From: Pseudomonas sp. 6D_7.1_Bac1 | GTDB taxonomy: Bacteria; Pseudomonadota; Gammaproteobacteria; Pseudomonadales; Pseudomonadaceae | Assembly: GCF_025465945.1 (NCBI RefSeq) | Contig: NZ_JANLNW010000020.1 | Location: forward strand, 62,001-126,000 | Length of the DNA: 64,000 nt | Direction: 5' to 3' | Part shown: positions 47,155 through 57,128 of the stretch, in pieces | Layout of the letters: every line of letters starts with the position of its first letter | Numbering within the stretch: the first letter of the stretch is position 1 | Program-made: the position numbers and the translations under genes | Notes under the pieces: model-generated | What the model was told of the DNA's origin: nothing | What the model saw: the letters and a program-made list of their open reading frames with translations, nothing else | The model's database searches: none

Positions 47155-48837
47155 TCAGCGTACGCGCACGTAGGTGCCTGGCGCCGCCTCCATCGGTGGA
47201 TAGTTCTGGTTGCCGAGGGCCATCAGGGTTTCGTGTTGAGTGCCGGAGCGTTCCTGAATCCAGCCCAGCCATTGGGTCCACCAACTGCCATCGACGTGTT
47301 TGGCGTCGTAGTACCAGGCCCGTGGATCGCTGCTCAGTTTCAGGTTCTCGACGTAGTTGGCCTTGGGGTTGCTCGGTGGGTTGAGAATGCTCTGCACATG
47401 ACCGCTGTTGGACAGCACGAAGCGCCGATCACCTCCCAGCAGCAGTGTCGAGCGGTACACCGCATCCCAGGGCGTAATGTGGTCGTTGATGCCGGCGACG
47501 CTGAAGCTGTCAACGTTGACTTTCTGCAAGTCAATCGGCGTGCCGCAGACCTCCAGTCCGCCAGGATGGGTCAACGGGTTGTGCTTGAAGAAGTCCAGCA
47601 GGTCACCGTGAAAAGCGGCCGGCAGGCGAGTGTTGTCGTTGTTCCAGTAGAGAATGTCGAACGCAGGCGGTTCTTTGCCCAGCAGGTAATTGTTGACCCA
47701 GTAGTTCCAGATCAGGTCGTTGGGGCGCATCCAGGCAAAGACCCTGGCCATGTCGCGGCCTTCGAGCACACCCTTTTGGTAGGAGCGACGCTTGGCCGCT
47801 TCCAGGGTCTGCTCGTCGGCGAACAGGGTTGCCGGGCTTTCCAGTTGACTGTCGAGCAGGCTGACCAGATAGGTCGCGCTGGCGACCCGTCGCAGTTGCC
47901 GCTTGGCTTGCAGATGTCCCTGCAAGGCGGCGATGGTCAGGCCACCGGCGCAGGCACCCATCAGGTTGACCTCGCGGCTGCCGGTGATTGCGCGGCAGAC
48001 ATTCAGCGCTTCTTCCGCCGCTTCGACGTAACTCGACAGGCCCCATTCGCGATGGCGGACATCCGGGTTACGCCAGCTGACCATGAACACCTGCAGACCG
48101 TTTTTCAGCGCGAACTGGACGAAACTGTTGTGCGGGCTCAAGTCGAAAATGTAGTACTTGTTGATCTGCGGCGGCACGATGAGCAGCGGCTTGGCGTACT
48201 GTTTTTCGCTCATCGGCTTGTACTGAATCAGTTCCAGCAGTTCGTTGCGAAACACCACGGAGCCGGTGGTGGTGGCAACCGTTTTGCCCACCTCGAAGGC
48301 GTGCTTGGTGACTTGGCTGGGCAGGCCATTGTTGTGCATCAAGTCGTCGAGCAGGTGGCTGAGGCCACGCACCAGACTCTGGCCGCCGGAGTTGAACAGC
48401 TCCTTGATCGCCAGCGGGTTGAGCAAGGTATTGGATGGCGAGACGGCGTCGTTGAGCAGGGTAAAGGCAAATTGCGCGCGTGCACGGTCATCCGCCGGCA
48501 TGCCGCTTTCATCGATCCATTTTTTGATCTGCTTCTGCCAGCTCAAGTAGGCCTGAAGGCCGCGCCGGTAAAACGGATTGAGGGCCCAGCTCGGGTCGGC
48601 GAAGCGATTGTCCGCAGGGTTGGGCTGGTGCAAGGTCTCGCCCAGTAGCACTCGGCCCAGTTGCCCGCCCAGCGCCAGTGCGTGTTTGGCACTGTGCACC
48701 GGGTGGCGCAAGCCATGGGCGGCGACGCTGCGCAGAGTCGAAAACAGATCCCGGCCGCGCAGACCGGTGATCGCACTCTGAGCATTGATGAACGCGGCGG
48801 GTGGGGGAAAGGCGCCCGGCGCTTTTTTGTCTCGCAT
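47155..48837 (-). CDS. phaC2: Class II poly(3-hydroxyalkanoate) synthase PhaC2
   Basis: A 560-residue class II PHA polymerase for medium-chain 3-hydroxyacyl-CoA. The lipase-like box with catalytic Cys is NLMGACAGGLTIAALQG near residue 296. The catalytic Asp lies in VAGINDHITPWDAVY, and the His in VLSNSGHVQSILNPP. The conserved Trp region (ARVFAWMRPNDLIWNYWVNNYLLG, given in parts: FAWMRPNDLIWNYW) is intact. It is about the same size as PhaC1 and probably arose by duplication. Placed after phaZ with a 114-base gap. Confidence 0.96.
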   Translation of the reverse strand: MRDKKAPGAFPPPAAFINAQSAITGLRGRDLFSTLRSVAAHGLRHPVHSAKHALALGGQLGRVLLGETLHQPNPADNRFADPSWALNPFYRRGLQAYLSWQKQIKKWIDESGMPADDRARAQFAFTLLNDAVSPSNTLLNPLAIKELFNSGGQSLVRGLSHLLDDLMHNNGLPSQVTKHAFEVGKTVATTTGSVVFRNELLELIQYKPMSEKQYAKPLLIVPPQINKYYIFDLSPHNSFVQFALKNGLQVFMVSWRNPDVRHREWGLSSYVEAAEEALNVCRAITGSREVNLMGACAGGLTIAALQGHLQAKRQLRRVASATYLVSLLDSQLESPATLFADEQTLEAAKRRSYQKGVLEGRDMARVFAWMRPNDLIWNYWVNNYLLGKEPPAFDILYWNNDNTRLPAAFHGDLLDFFKHNPLTHPGGLEVCGTPIDLQKVNVDSFSVAGINDHITPWDAVYRSTLLLGGDRRFVLSNSGHVQSILNPPSNPKANYVENLKLSSDPRAWYYDAKHVDGSWWTQWLGWIQERSGTQHETLMALGNQNYPPMEAAPGTYVRVR

Positions 48838-48951
48838 GAGTCAACACTCCTTCGTCAAGCCATCAACAAGTACATCAATCCCGAATAGACACCATAGTCG
48901 CTGCGGGTCTCTCTTGCGGCTCTCGACAACCTTGTCGACGTACGCAGTACG

Positions 48952-49809
48952 TTAAGTGCCGCCGAACGACGCCGGGTGCGGATGCATCACCGCCCGTTGG
49001 CGTTCTTCCTGGAGAAATTTCATGATGATCGGTGCGACGGCCTCAGCCCGGGTGATCAGGAATAAATGACCGTCGTCGATTATGTGTAGCTGGGCATTGG
49101 GAATACGCCAGGCCAGCAGGCGCATATTGATCAGCGGAATGAGTGGGTCGTCATCACCGGCCAGCACCAGGGTCGGTTGATTGATTTTGTGCAGCCAGTG
49201 AATGCTGGTCCAGCCCAGGCCCGCGAACAGCTGCCAGTAGTAGCCGAGTTTGCCCGCCGAACGCACTTTGCTCGCGTGCTCCGCCGCCAGGTTCGGATCA
49301 CGGCGGAACGAACCGCCGTAGATCAGCGGCGCAATGCGAATCACGTGGGATGGTTGGATGTAGCGCCTTGGGCTTGCCATCATCCACAGCACTTTCGGCT
49401 TGCCCGGCACCATCACCATGCCCGCTGCCGTCGCTGCCAAAACGAGCTTCTTGCAGCGCTCGGGGTAATCGAAGGCGAACTGTTGGGCGAGTGCCCCGCC
49501 CCAGGAAACGCCGACCACATTGACTTGACCGTAGTCGAGGTAGTCGAGCATCCGTGCAGTCAGTTTGGCCAGGCCGGGAAAGCGATAGGGGTGGTTAGGC
49601 GTCGATGAGCCCCCGACACCGGGTACGTCGAAGGCGATCACTTCCAGGTCCGGGTCCAGTGCCTGGACGAACGGAAACACCAGCTCCAGGTTGGCGCCGA
49701 TGCCGTTGAAAATCAGCAAGGGCGTCAAGTGAGGCTTGCCGGGGCGTACCGCGGTGCGGATGGTTTGGCCATCCAGGTCGACGGTACGAAATATGAACGG
49801 TTGCGGCAT
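48952..49809 (-). CDS. phaZ: Intracellular PHA depolymerase PhaZ
   Basis: A 285-residue alpha/beta hydrolase that releases 3-hydroxyalkanoates from stored medium-chain PHA granules. The oxyanion region LLIFNGIGANLELVFPF, the nucleophile elbow VVGVSWGGALAQQ (Ser near residue 102), the acid in LAGDDDPLIPL, and catalytic His in IDDGHLFL are visible. It lies between phaC1 and phaC2, the standard order. A REP doublet separates it from phaC1, which could make its mRNA level differ from the synthase. Confidence 0.95.
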   Translation of the reverse strand: MPQPFIFRTVDLDGQTIRTAVRPGKPHLTPLLIFNGIGANLELVFPFVQALDPDLEVIAFDVPGVGGSSTPNHPYRFPGLAKLTARMLDYLDYGQVNVVGVSWGGALAQQFAFDYPERCKKLVLAATAAGMVMVPGKPKVLWMMASPRRYIQPSHVIRIAPLIYGGSFRRDPNLAAEHASKVRSAGKLGYYWQLFAGLGWTSIHWLHKINQPTLVLAGDDDPLIPLINMRLLAWRIPNAQLHIIDDGHLFLITRAEAVAPIIMKFLQEERQRAVMHPHPASFGGT

Positions 49810-49845
49810 GCTTCAGGCCCTGTGGGTTGGGTCGTATCTCGTCCC

Positions 49846-49935
49846 TGTGGGAGCGAGCCTGCTCGCGATAGCGGTGTGTCAATCGGCACATAGGCCGAAG
49901 GTGGCGCCGTCATCGCGAGCAGGCTCGCTCCCACA
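49846..49935. repeat. REP doublet between phaC1 and phaZ
   Basis: Inverted standard units at 49846-49869 and 49912-49935, GTGGG ends outermost, inside the pha transcript. Confidence 0.9.
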
Positions 49936-49954
49936 TCAGGATGAGGTGTGTCGA

Positions 49955-51634
49955 TTAGCGTTCATGCACGTATGTCCCCGGTGAGGCTTCACCTGCCGCA
50001 TGGGCCTTGTTGCCGAGAACGGTCGGGGCTTTTTTCAGTTTGCCCGAACGCTCGGCCTGCCAGGCCTGCCAGTGCAGCCACCAGGAGTCGGTGTGCTTGG
50101 TTGAATTCTCAAGCCAGTCGTTGGCATGGACCGGCATGTCGGTACTGGTCATGTAACGGGATTTCGGGTTGCCCGGCGGGTTCAGAATGCTCTGGATATG
50201 GCCGCTGCTGGACAGCACGAATTCGATCTTGCCACCGAACAGCTGCGCCGACTTGTAGCAGGACTTCCACGGTGTGATGTGGTCGTTGGTGCCAGCCAGG
50301 GAGTAGACGTCGGCCGTGACCTGCTTGAGGTCGATGGGCGTGCCGCACACTTCCAGTGCATCGGGGCGGATCAGTGGGTTGTTTTTGAACAATTCGATCA
50401 GGTCGCCGTGGAACGCGGCCGGCAAGCGCGTGGTGTCGTTGTTCCAGAACAGAATGTCGAAGACCGGCGGTTCGTTGCCCAACAGGTAGTTGTTGACCCA
50501 GTAGTTCCAGATCAGGTCGTTGGGGCGCATCCAGGCGAAGACCTTGGCCATGTCGCGACCTTCGAGCACGCCGGCCTGATAGGAGTGGCGCTTGGCGGCT
50601 TCCAGGGTTTGTTCGTCGACGAACAGCGCGACCTGGGAGTCCAGGGTGGTGTCGAGCACGCTGACCAGCAGGGTCAGGGCGTTGACCTTCTTCTCGCCGA
50701 TCGCAGCGTAGTGGCCCAGCAGTGCGGTGCAGGTGATGCCGCCGGAGCAGGCGCCGAGCATGTTCACGTCTTTGCTGCCGGTGATCGCGGTGACCACGTC
50801 GACCGCTTCCTTGAGCGCTTCAATGTAGGTCGACAGACCCCATTCGCGTTGGGCCTTGGTCGGGTTGCGCCAGCTGACGATAAAGGTCTGCACGTTGTTG
50901 CGCAGGCAGAAGCGCGCCAGGCTTTTGTCCGGACTCAGGTCGAAAACGTAGAACTTGTTGATCTGCGGTGGTACCACCAGCAGTGGGCGTTCGTGCACTT
51001 GTTCAGTGATTGGCCGGTACTGGATCAGCTCCAGTACATCGTTACGGAAAACCACCGCGCCTTCGGTGGTGCCCAGGCTCTTGCCGACTTCGAAAGCACC
51101 CATGTTGACCTGGCTCGGCATGCCGCCGTTGTGCACCAGATCCTTGGCCAGGTGGGAGAGGCCATCGAGCAGGCTTTTGCCGCCGGTTTCGAAGAAGCGT
51201 TTGACGGCAGCAGGGTTGGCCGCGCTGTTGGTCGGGGCCATGGCCTCGGTCATCAGGGTGATCACGAAGTGGGCGCGGGCGATGTCCTGCTCGGACAGGT
51301 TGCTGTCGCCGATCCAGTCGTGGAGTTCCTTGCGCCACGCCAGGTAGGTTTGCAGATAACGTTTGTAGAGCGGGTTCTGACTCCACGCCGGATCGGAGAA
51401 GCGACGGTCATCGCCTTCCGGTTGCAGCTCGGATTTACCGAGCATCACGTTCTTGAGCTCAATGCCAAAGTGCGCGACATGCTTGACGCTGTGAATGGGT
51501 TGTTTGATGGCCTGGGTCAGCACCATGCGGGCAGAGGTAAGCAGATCCTTTCGACGCAAGCCGATGACAGGATTCAGGCCCAGGGTGTTTTCCGAGGCTT
51601 GACGTTTCAGGTCATCGTTATTCTTGTTACTCAT
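49955..51634 (-). CDS. phaC1: Class II poly(3-hydroxyalkanoate) synthase PhaC1
   Basis: A 559-residue class II PHA polymerase. It has the N-terminal start MSNKNNDDLKRQASENTLGL, typical of PhaC1. The lipase-like box with catalytic Cys is NMLGACSGGITCTALLG near residue 296. The Asp is in LAGTNDHITPWKSCY and the His in VLSSSGHIQSILNPP. It elongates medium-chain polyester from (R)-3-hydroxyacyl-CoA at the granule surface. The start is preceded by GGAG on the minus strand. Upstream there is a nested palindrome (51661-51706) and a sigma-54-type promoter (51743-51759). Confidence 0.97.
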   Translation of the reverse strand: MSNKNNDDLKRQASENTLGLNPVIGLRRKDLLTSARMVLTQAIKQPIHSVKHVAHFGIELKNVMLGKSELQPEGDDRRFSDPAWSQNPLYKRYLQTYLAWRKELHDWIGDSNLSEQDIARAHFVITLMTEAMAPTNSAANPAAVKRFFETGGKSLLDGLSHLAKDLVHNGGMPSQVNMGAFEVGKSLGTTEGAVVFRNDVLELIQYRPITEQVHERPLLVVPPQINKFYVFDLSPDKSLARFCLRNNVQTFIVSWRNPTKAQREWGLSTYIEALKEAVDVVTAITGSKDVNMLGACSGGITCTALLGHYAAIGEKKVNALTLLVSVLDTTLDSQVALFVDEQTLEAAKRHSYQAGVLEGRDMAKVFAWMRPNDLIWNYWVNNYLLGNEPPVFDILFWNNDTTRLPAAFHGDLIELFKNNPLIRPDALEVCGTPIDLKQVTADVYSLAGTNDHITPWKSCYKSAQLFGGKIEFVLSSSGHIQSILNPPGNPKSRYMTSTDMPVHANDWLENSTKHTDSWWLHWQAWQAERSGKLKKAPTVLGNKAHAAGEASPGTYVHER

Positions 51635-51660
51635 CTACGACGCTCCATTGTCCTGAGACG

Positions 51661-51706
51661 AGTACCTGAGTTTTGCTGTGTAGTCACACAGCCAATGCCA
51701 GGTACT
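51661..51706. promoter_or_regulatory. Nested palindrome in the phaC1 leader
   Basis: Outer arms AGTACCTG (51661-51668) and CAGGTACT (51699-51706) and inner arms GCTGTGT (51675-51681) and ACACAGC (51686-51692) share exactly the same centre. In RNA this is one hairpin with a four-base loop and a symmetrical six-base internal loop, 27 bases before the phaC1 start. As DNA it could be an operator, for example for PhaD, but I could not find a copy at phaI. Confidence 0.55.
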
Positions 51707-51742
51707 ACTGCTCGGGTGACCGTTAATTGCGCATAGCTACAA

Positions 51743-51759
51743 ATGCACGGAACTTGCCA
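51743..51759 (-). promoter_or_regulatory. Sigma-54-type promoter of phaC1
   Basis: On the minus strand the sequence is TGGCAAGTTCCGTGCAT, with GG and GC exactly ten bases apart, a good -24/-12 match. Transcription would begin near 51733, giving a leader of about 100 bases that contains the nested palindrome. RpoN involvement in PHA synthesis is reported for P. aeruginosa; other sigma-factor promoters may coexist. Confidence 0.6.
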
Positions 51760-51876
51760 GCTCCATTGGTTACCCGAGTTTAATTTTTTTCGCAAGCAGG
51801 CCGATCCTCGACACCGCAGCCCAGCATTCAAACAGATGAAATTAGAAAATGCCCTCTAAAGAGCGCGAGCCTTGAG

Positions 51877-52254
51877 CTAGAGCATCAGCTTGACGACAGA
51901 CACGCTTGGATCGCGGGATTTTCCGGCGGCTTTGAGCTCGGCAAGATAGTCGTCCCAGAGTGCGTCATAACGTCGCGCCAGCTCGTACAGGTATTCCCAG
52001 GTGAACAGGCCGCTGTCGTGGCCGTCATCGAAGGTCAATTTCAGTGCGTACTGACCGGCCGGTTCTACCTTGTTCAGGCCTACGCCGATCTTGCCAAATT
52101 GCAGGATGGGTTTGCCGTGGCCCTGGACCTCGGCGGAAGGAGAGTGCACGCGCAAAAATTCTGCGCTCAGGTGATAGACCTCATCGGGCGCGTATTTCAG
52201 CTCCAGGGTTTTCGAGGCTTTGTGCAGTTTGATATCGGTGGGGAGTTTGGTCAT
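51877..52254 (-). CDS. DUF971 (gamma-butyrobetaine hydroxylase-like N-terminal domain) protein
   Basis: A 125-residue single-domain protein of the DUF971 family. MTKLPTDIKLHKASKTLELKY, then FSA/LSAEFLRVHSPSAEVQGHG and the C-terminal FDDGHDSGLFTWEYLYELA are family blocks. The related domain stands at the N-terminus of gamma-butyrobetaine hydroxylases and occurs in Fe-S assembly contexts, but the free protein has no firm function. ATG 52254 is preferred over ATG 52263, since GGAA lies nine bases before it; longer frames upstream are translated REP sequence. It follows hslU after a REP doublet, the usual Pseudomonas order. Confidence 0.87.
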   Translation of the reverse strand: MTKLPTDIKLHKASKTLELKYAPDEVYHLSAEFLRVHSPSAEVQGHGKPILQFGKIGVGLNKVEPAGQYALKLTFDDGHDSGLFTWEYLYELARRYDALWDDYLAELKAAGKSRDPSVSVVKLML

Positions 52255-52282
52255 GACTGCCATTCCGTTATGCGTCGAACCT

Positions 52283-52372
52283 TGTGGGAGCGAGCCTGCT
52301 CGCGATAGCAAGCGGACAGTCAACACACGGGTTGAATGTTCCGCCGTCATCGCGAGCAGGCTCGCTCCCACA
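52283..52372. repeat. REP doublet between hslU and the DUF971 gene
   Basis: Inverted standard units at 52283-52306 and 52349-52372, GTGGG ends outermost. Confidence 0.9.
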
Positions 52373-52397
52373 GGTTCTCGATCGCTGTAAGTATGGC

Positions 52398-53738
52398 TTA
52401 CAGGATATAACGGGACAGGTCTTCGTTCTGCGCCAATTCGCCGAGGTGGCTGTTGACGTATGCAGCGTCGATGCGGATCGGTTCCTCGCTGTGGGTGCTG
52501 GCCAGATCAGAGGCGCTGAACGACACTTCTTCGAGCAGGCGTTCGAGCAAGGTGTGCAGGCGACGGGCACCGATGTTTTCGGTCTTCTCGTTGACCTGCC
52601 AGGCGATCTCTGCCACACGTTTGATGCCGTCCGGCTGGAACTTGATGGTCACGCCTTCGGTTTTCAGCAGTGCGCAGTACTGTTCGGTGAGCGACGCGTG
52701 CGGCTCGCTGAGGATGCGTTCGAAGTCTTCCGGGGTCAGGGCCTTGAGTTCGACGCGGATCGGCAGACGGCCTTGCAGCTCGGGCACCAGGTCGCTCGGT
52801 TTGCTCAGGTGGAATGCGCCGGAGGCGATAAACAGGATGTGGTCGGTTTTGACCATGCCCAGTTTGGTGTTGACCGTGCAGCCTTCGATCAGCGGCAGCA
52901 AGTCGCGCTGTACGCCTTCGCGGGACACGTCGATACCGCCGGAATTGCCACGCTTGGCGACCTTGTCGATTTCGTCGATGAACACGATGCCATGCTGCTC
53001 GACCGCTTCCAGGGCCTTGGCCTTGAGCTCTTCGTCATTGACCAGGCGGCTGGCTTCTTCGTCGCGCACCAGCCGCAGCGCTTCCTTGACCTTGAGCTTG
53101 CGGCTCTTGGCCTTGCCCTTGCCCATGTTTGCAAACAGGCTCTGCAACTGGTTGGTCATTTCTTCCATGCCCGGTGGCGCGGAGATATCGACGCCGGATA
53201 CTTCGGCGACTTCGATTTCGATCTCCTTGTCATCCAGCTGACCTTCGCGCAGGCGCTTGCGGAACAGTTGGCGGGTGTTGGAATCCTGGGCCGGCGCGGC
53301 GTCTTCGTTGCTGAAGCCCATGCGTGCCGGCGGCAGCAGTGCGTCGAGGATGCGCTCTTCGGCGGCGTCTTCGGCGCGGTGGCGAACCTTGATCATTTCC
53401 TGTTCGCGCAGCAGCTTGATCGCGGCATCGGCAAGGTCACGAATGATCGACTCGACGTCGCGGCCGACATAACCGACTTCGGTGAACTTGGTCGCTTCGA
53501 CCTTGATGAACGGCGCGTTGGCAAGCTTGGCCAGGCGACGGGCGATTTCGGTTTTACCGACACCGGTCGGGCCGATCATCAGGATGTTCTTGGGGGTTAC
53601 TTCAACGCGCAGCTCCTCAGGCAACTGCATCCGGCGCCAGCGGTTACGCAGGGCGATGGCGACGGCGCGCTTGGCATCGTCCTGGCCGATGATATGGCGA
53701 CTGAGTTCATGGACGATTTCGCGGGGAGTCATTGGCAT
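52398..53738 (-). CDS. hslU: ATP-dependent protease ATPase subunit HslU
   Basis: A 446-residue AAA+ unfoldase of the HslUV protease. Walker [17 protein letters not shown] is near residues 58-73. The pore-loop motif GYVGRDVE lies near 90, the variable I domain near 110-240, and Walker [13 protein letters not shown] near 252. The extreme C-terminus (DLSRYIL) is the tail that inserts into HslV and activates it. It follows hslV by 57 bases. Length is normal. Confidence 0.97.
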   Translation of the reverse strand: MPMTPREIVHELSRHIIGQDDAKRAVAIALRNRWRRMQLPEELRVEVTPKNILMIGPTGVGKTEIARRLAKLANAPFIKVEATKFTEVGYVGRDVESIIRDLADAAIKLLREQEMIKVRHRAEDAAEERILDALLPPARMGFSNEDAAPAQDSNTRQLFRKRLREGQLDDKEIEIEVAEVSGVDISAPPGMEEMTNQLQSLFANMGKGKAKSRKLKVKEALRLVRDEEASRLVNDEELKAKALEAVEQHGIVFIDEIDKVAKRGNSGGIDVSREGVQRDLLPLIEGCTVNTKLGMVKTDHILFIASGAFHLSKPSDLVPELQGRLPIRVELKALTPEDFERILSEPHASLTEQYCALLKTEGVTIKFQPDGIKRVAEIAWQVNEKTENIGARRLHTLLERLLEEVSFSASDLASTHSEEPIRIDAAYVNSHLGELAQNEDLSRYIL

Positions 53739-53795
53739 GGTAATGGGTGGTCCTCAAACAAGAATGAATGCCGTGGCGTGATGGCCGAAACAGGC

Positions 53796-54326
53796 TTATT
53801 CGCTGAGGTCCTGCTCCTCAATGGTGAAGGTGTGGTTGGTGAATACACAGATGTCGCCGGCGATGCCCAGGGCGGTTTCGACAATTTCCCGGGCCGACAG
53901 ATCGGTTTTCTTCAGCAGGGCGCTGGCGGCGGCCTGAGCGTAACCGCCACCGGAGCCCATGGCGATCAGGCCTTCTTCGGGTTCAACCACATCGCCGTTG
54001 CCGGTGATGATCAGGGAGGCGTCTTTGTTGGCGACCGCGAGCATCGCTTCGAGGCGGCTGAGGGAGCGGTCGGTGCGCCATTCTTTGGCGAGCTCGACAG
54101 CGGCGCGAACCAGGTGGCCCTGGTGTTTCTCAAGCTGGCCTTCGAAACGTTCGAAGAGGGTAAAGGCGTCAGCGGTGGCGCCAGCAAAACCGGCGATGAC
54201 CTGGCCGTGGTACAGGCGGCGAACTTTCTTCGCGTTGCCTTTCATCACGGTATTGCCGAGAGAAACCTGGCCGTCGCCGCCCATGACGACTTTGCCGTGG
54301 CGGCGAACTGAAACGATGGTGGTCAA
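53796..54326 (-). CDS. hslV: ATP-dependent protease proteolytic subunit HslV
   Basis: A 176-residue threonine protease, ancestral to proteasome beta subunits. The mature protein begins [19 protein letters not shown], Thr1 being the nucleophile, followed by the conserved Gly-rich [18 protein letters not shown]. The start is a TTG at 54326 directly before the Thr codon; GGAGAC lies about eight bases upstream. The frame is open further to 54374, but HslV must expose Thr at its N-terminus, so the TTG is the only sensible start. It associates as a dodecamer with HslU. Confidence 0.96.
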   Translation of the reverse strand: MTTIVSVRRHGKVVMGGDGQVSLGNTVMKGNAKKVRRLYHGQVIAGFAGATADAFTLFERFEGQLEKHQGHLVRAAVELAKEWRTDRSLSRLEAMLAVANKDASLIITGNGDVVEPEEGLIAMGSGGGYAQAAASALLKKTDLSAREIVETALGIAGDICVFTNHTFTIEEQDLSE

Positions 54327-54465
54327 GGGAAGAGTCTCCACGCAGCGGGGCGAAAATGCCTTATGCAAACTCATATGGGGGTGGTGAGGCGTATTTCAAC
54401 TGCAGGACGTGGCGGGGGACGAGCGGTGCGAGCCAAATTAGAGATGTGGTGTTTATAAGGACGCC

Positions 54466-54528
54466 ATCGCGAGCAGGCTCGCTCCCACAGGGGGGGGCAT
54501 ATTCTGTGGGAGCGAGCCTGCTCGCGAT
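54466..54528. repeat. REP doublet between the SPOR gene and hslV
   Basis: Inverted standard units at 54466-54489 and 54505-54528, CCCACA ends facing, with a short spacer holding a G run. Confidence 0.9.
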
Positions 54529-54556
54529 GAACGATGACGCGGCGTGACTGACAGGG

Positions 54557-55258
54557 TCAGCGGCTCTGGCGTTGTTGTAACAACAGGTTGCTGAAGCCGC
54601 TGCCGGCCAGTTGTTTTTGGGCGGTGGTCAGTTGTTCGCGGTTGCTGAACGGGCCGACCAACACGCGATACCAGGTCTCATCCTTCACCGTGCCGGACTC
54701 CACCGAAACCGCCTGGCCGAGCAGAATGATCTGCGCGCGGACCTTGTCGGCGTCGGCTTCCTTGCGGAACGAACCGGCTTGCAGGAAGAACTTGGTCACC
54801 GGCGCCGCTTTCGCCACCGGTGGCGCTGGCGGCGGGGTGACGCCGCTCAGCGCGGCCTGGGCGCGCGCGGTGTCGATCTTCGCCGCTTCTGCCGGGGTGA
54901 CCGGCGCAACAGGCGCGGTCTGTGGCGTCGGCAGGGTTTTCTCCGGCACCGCATCCGGCGGCACGATGACCTCGGATTCCGGCAGCAAGGTGTAGAAGTC
55001 GTACTTCGGCTTCACCGGTTGCGTGGGGCTCGGCGGGGTCTTGTTGGCCTCGGCGATCTTGCTGGCTTTCTGTTGCTCCACCTTCTCGCGCTTGACGCTT
55101 TCGCTGCCCTTGCCCGGCTCCAGCTTCATCAGGAACACGATGAACGCGCCCACGGTCAGGCCGATGGCCATCCATAGCCATCCCGGAATCGGCTTTTTTG
55201 CAGGAGCTTGGTAACGGCTGGCGCCACGCTTTGGTGCTGGTTTTTTCTTGGCAGCCAA
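54557..55258 (-). CDS. SPOR-domain inner-membrane protein
   Basis: A 233-residue protein with a short basic cytoplasmic N-terminus (AAKKKPAPKRGASRY), one transmembrane helix (WLWMAIGLTVGAFIVFLM, about residues 28-45) and a Pro/Ala/Lys-rich periplasmic linker. The C-terminal SPOR domain (FLQAGSFRKEADADKVRAQI ... YRVLVGPFSNREQL, about 157-228) binds denuded glycan strands. The topology matches FtsN-like proteins, and such a gene after argS is often annotated as ftsN-like or DedD-like. It begins one base before the argS stop region, so they are cotranscribed. Confidence 0.88.
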   Translation of the reverse strand: MAAKKKPAPKRGASRYQAPAKKPIPGWLWMAIGLTVGAFIVFLMKLEPGKGSESVKREKVEQQKASKIAEANKTPPSPTQPVKPKYDFYTLLPESEVIVPPDAVPEKTLPTPQTAPVAPVTPAEAAKIDTARAQAALSGVTPPPAPPVAKAAPVTKFFLQAGSFRKEADADKVRAQIILLGQAVSVESGTVKDETWYRVLVGPFSNREQLTTAQKQLAGSGFSNLLLQQRQSR

Positions 55259-55259
55259 C

Positions 55260-56996
55260 TTACATACGCTCCAGAGTTTCCAGGCCCAAGAGTTCCAGGC
55301 CTTGCTTGAGAGTGCGACCGGTCAATGCGGCGAGGCGCAAGCGGCTTTGCATCTGTGCCGGTGTTTCGGCGCTGAGGATCGGGCAGTTCTCGTAGAAGCT
55401 GGAGAACAGGCCGGCAACGTCGTACAGGTAGGTACAGAGCGTGTGCGGTGTACCTTTTTCGGCGACGTTGTTCAGCACTTCACCGAACTGCGCCAGCTTG
55501 GCGGCCAGTTCGTGTTCGTGTGCGGCTTCAAGAACGATCTGCCCCTCGACTTCGCTGAAGTCCTTGCCGAGTTTGCGGAATACGCCGGCCACACGGGTGT
55601 AGGCGTACAGCAGGTACGGCGCGGTGTTGCCTTCGAAGTTCAGCATCAGGTCGAAGTTGAAGCTGTAGTCGCTGGTGCGGTGCTTGGACAGGTCGGCGTA
55701 TTTCACCGCGCCAATGCCCACCACCTTGGCGATGTTGCGCAGGTCGGCTTCGGCCAATTCCGGGTTCTTTTCCTTTACCAGCGTGTAGGCGCGCTCCTTG
55801 GCTTCGTTCAGCAGGTCGACCAGCTTCACGGTGCCGCCATCACGGGTCTTGAACGGGCGGCCATCGGCACCGTTCATGGTGCCAAAACCCATGTGCTCCA
55901 TTTCCATCGGATGGGTCACGAACCCAGCCAGACGCGCCACTTCGAACACTTGCTGGAAGTGCAGGGCTTGACGCTGGTCGACGAAATACAGCGCGCGGTC
56001 GGCTTTCAGCACGCCGCTTCGATAACGCACGGCCGCCAGGTCAGTGGTGGCGTAGAGGTAGCCGCCGTCGGCCTTGACGATGATCACCGGCAGCGGGTCG
56101 CCGTCTGCGTTCTTGAACTCGTCGAGGAACACGCACTGGGCGCCGTTGCTCTCGACCAGCATGCCCTTGGCCTTGAGGTCGTTGACCACGTTGATCAGGT
56201 CGTCGTTGTAGGCACTTTCGCCCATCACATCGGCCATGGTCAGTTTGACGTTCAGCTGTTCGTAGATCTTCTGGCAGTGGGACAGCGAGATGTCCTTGAA
56301 CTTGGTCCACAGCGCCAGGCATTCCGCGTCACCGGCCTGCAGCTTGACCACCAGGCCACGGGCGCGGTCGGCGAATTCTGCGGATTCGTCGAAGCGCTGT
56401 TTGGCGGCGCGGTAGAAGTTTTCCAGGTCTGACAGTTCATCGCTGGTGATCGGGTTTTCCTGCAGGTACGCCATCAGCATGCCGAACTGGGTGCCCCAGT
56501 CGCCCACGTGGTTCTGACGGATCACGGTGTCGCCGAGGAACTCCAGCACGCGCGCCACGCCGTCGCCGATGATGGTCGAACGCAAGTGACCCACGTGCAT
56601 CTCTTTGGCCAGGTTCGGGGCCGACAGGTCGACCACGGTGCGCTGCACGGAGCCTGCCTTGCGTACGCCGATTTGGGCGTCGGCGAGGGCGGCGTCCAGG
56701 CGCGAGGCCAGGGCTTGGGTGTTCTGGAAAAAGTTGAGGAAACCTGGACCAGCGATTTCGGTTTTGCTGACGTTTTCGTCAGCCGGCAGCGCGGCAATGA
56801 TTTTTTCCGCCAGATCGCGCGGTTTCATGCCGGCCGGTTTAGCCAGCATCATGGCGATGTTGCTGGCGAAGTCGCCGTGAGTCTTGTCACGGGAGTTCTC
56901 CACCTGAATCGCCGGCGTCAGGCCTTCAGGCAACACACCGTCGGTAACGAGTTGGGTGAGGGCTTGCTGGATCAACTGGCGAATGGTGTCTTTCAT
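55260..56996 (-). CDS. argS: Arginyl-tRNA synthetase
   Basis: A 578-residue class I tRNA synthetase. The N-terminal Add1-like domain (residues 1-110) is followed by the HIGH motif in [20 protein letters not shown] near 125-140. The KMSKS loop is, as in many ArgRS enzymes, not canonical (around [15 protein letters not shown]). The DALR anticodon-binding domain ends the protein (ETLERM). ATG 56996 ([11 protein letters not shown]) is the conserved start; an in-frame ATG seven codons upstream is unlikely. Next gene downstream is the SPOR protein. Confidence 0.97.
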   Translation of the reverse strand: MKDTIRQLIQQALTQLVTDGVLPEGLTPAIQVENSRDKTHGDFASNIAMMLAKPAGMKPRDLAEKIIAALPADENVSKTEIAGPGFLNFFQNTQALASRLDAALADAQIGVRKAGSVQRTVVDLSAPNLAKEMHVGHLRSTIIGDGVARVLEFLGDTVIRQNHVGDWGTQFGMLMAYLQENPITSDELSDLENFYRAAKQRFDESAEFADRARGLVVKLQAGDAECLALWTKFKDISLSHCQKIYEQLNVKLTMADVMGESAYNDDLINVVNDLKAKGMLVESNGAQCVFLDEFKNADGDPLPVIIVKADGGYLYATTDLAAVRYRSGVLKADRALYFVDQRQALHFQQVFEVARLAGFVTHPMEMEHMGFGTMNGADGRPFKTRDGGTVKLVDLLNEAKERAYTLVKEKNPELAEADLRNIAKVVGIGAVKYADLSKHRTSDYSFNFDLMLNFEGNTAPYLLYAYTRVAGVFRKLGKDFSEVEGQIVLEAAHEHELAAKLAQFGEVLNNVAEKGTPHTLCTYLYDVAGLFSSFYENCPILSAETPAQMQSRLRLAALTGRTLKQGLELLGLETLERM

Positions 56997-57128
56997 GGTC
57001 TTCTCTATCAACCGCAAAGCGGCGGCGCATCAATGCGCAGGTGGAAAAACTGGGCATTATCCGTTGCGAAGTCGGGCTTGCCAACCATAGCAGGCAGGTT
57101 ATGGATATGTGGTGACAAATCCGCCGCC

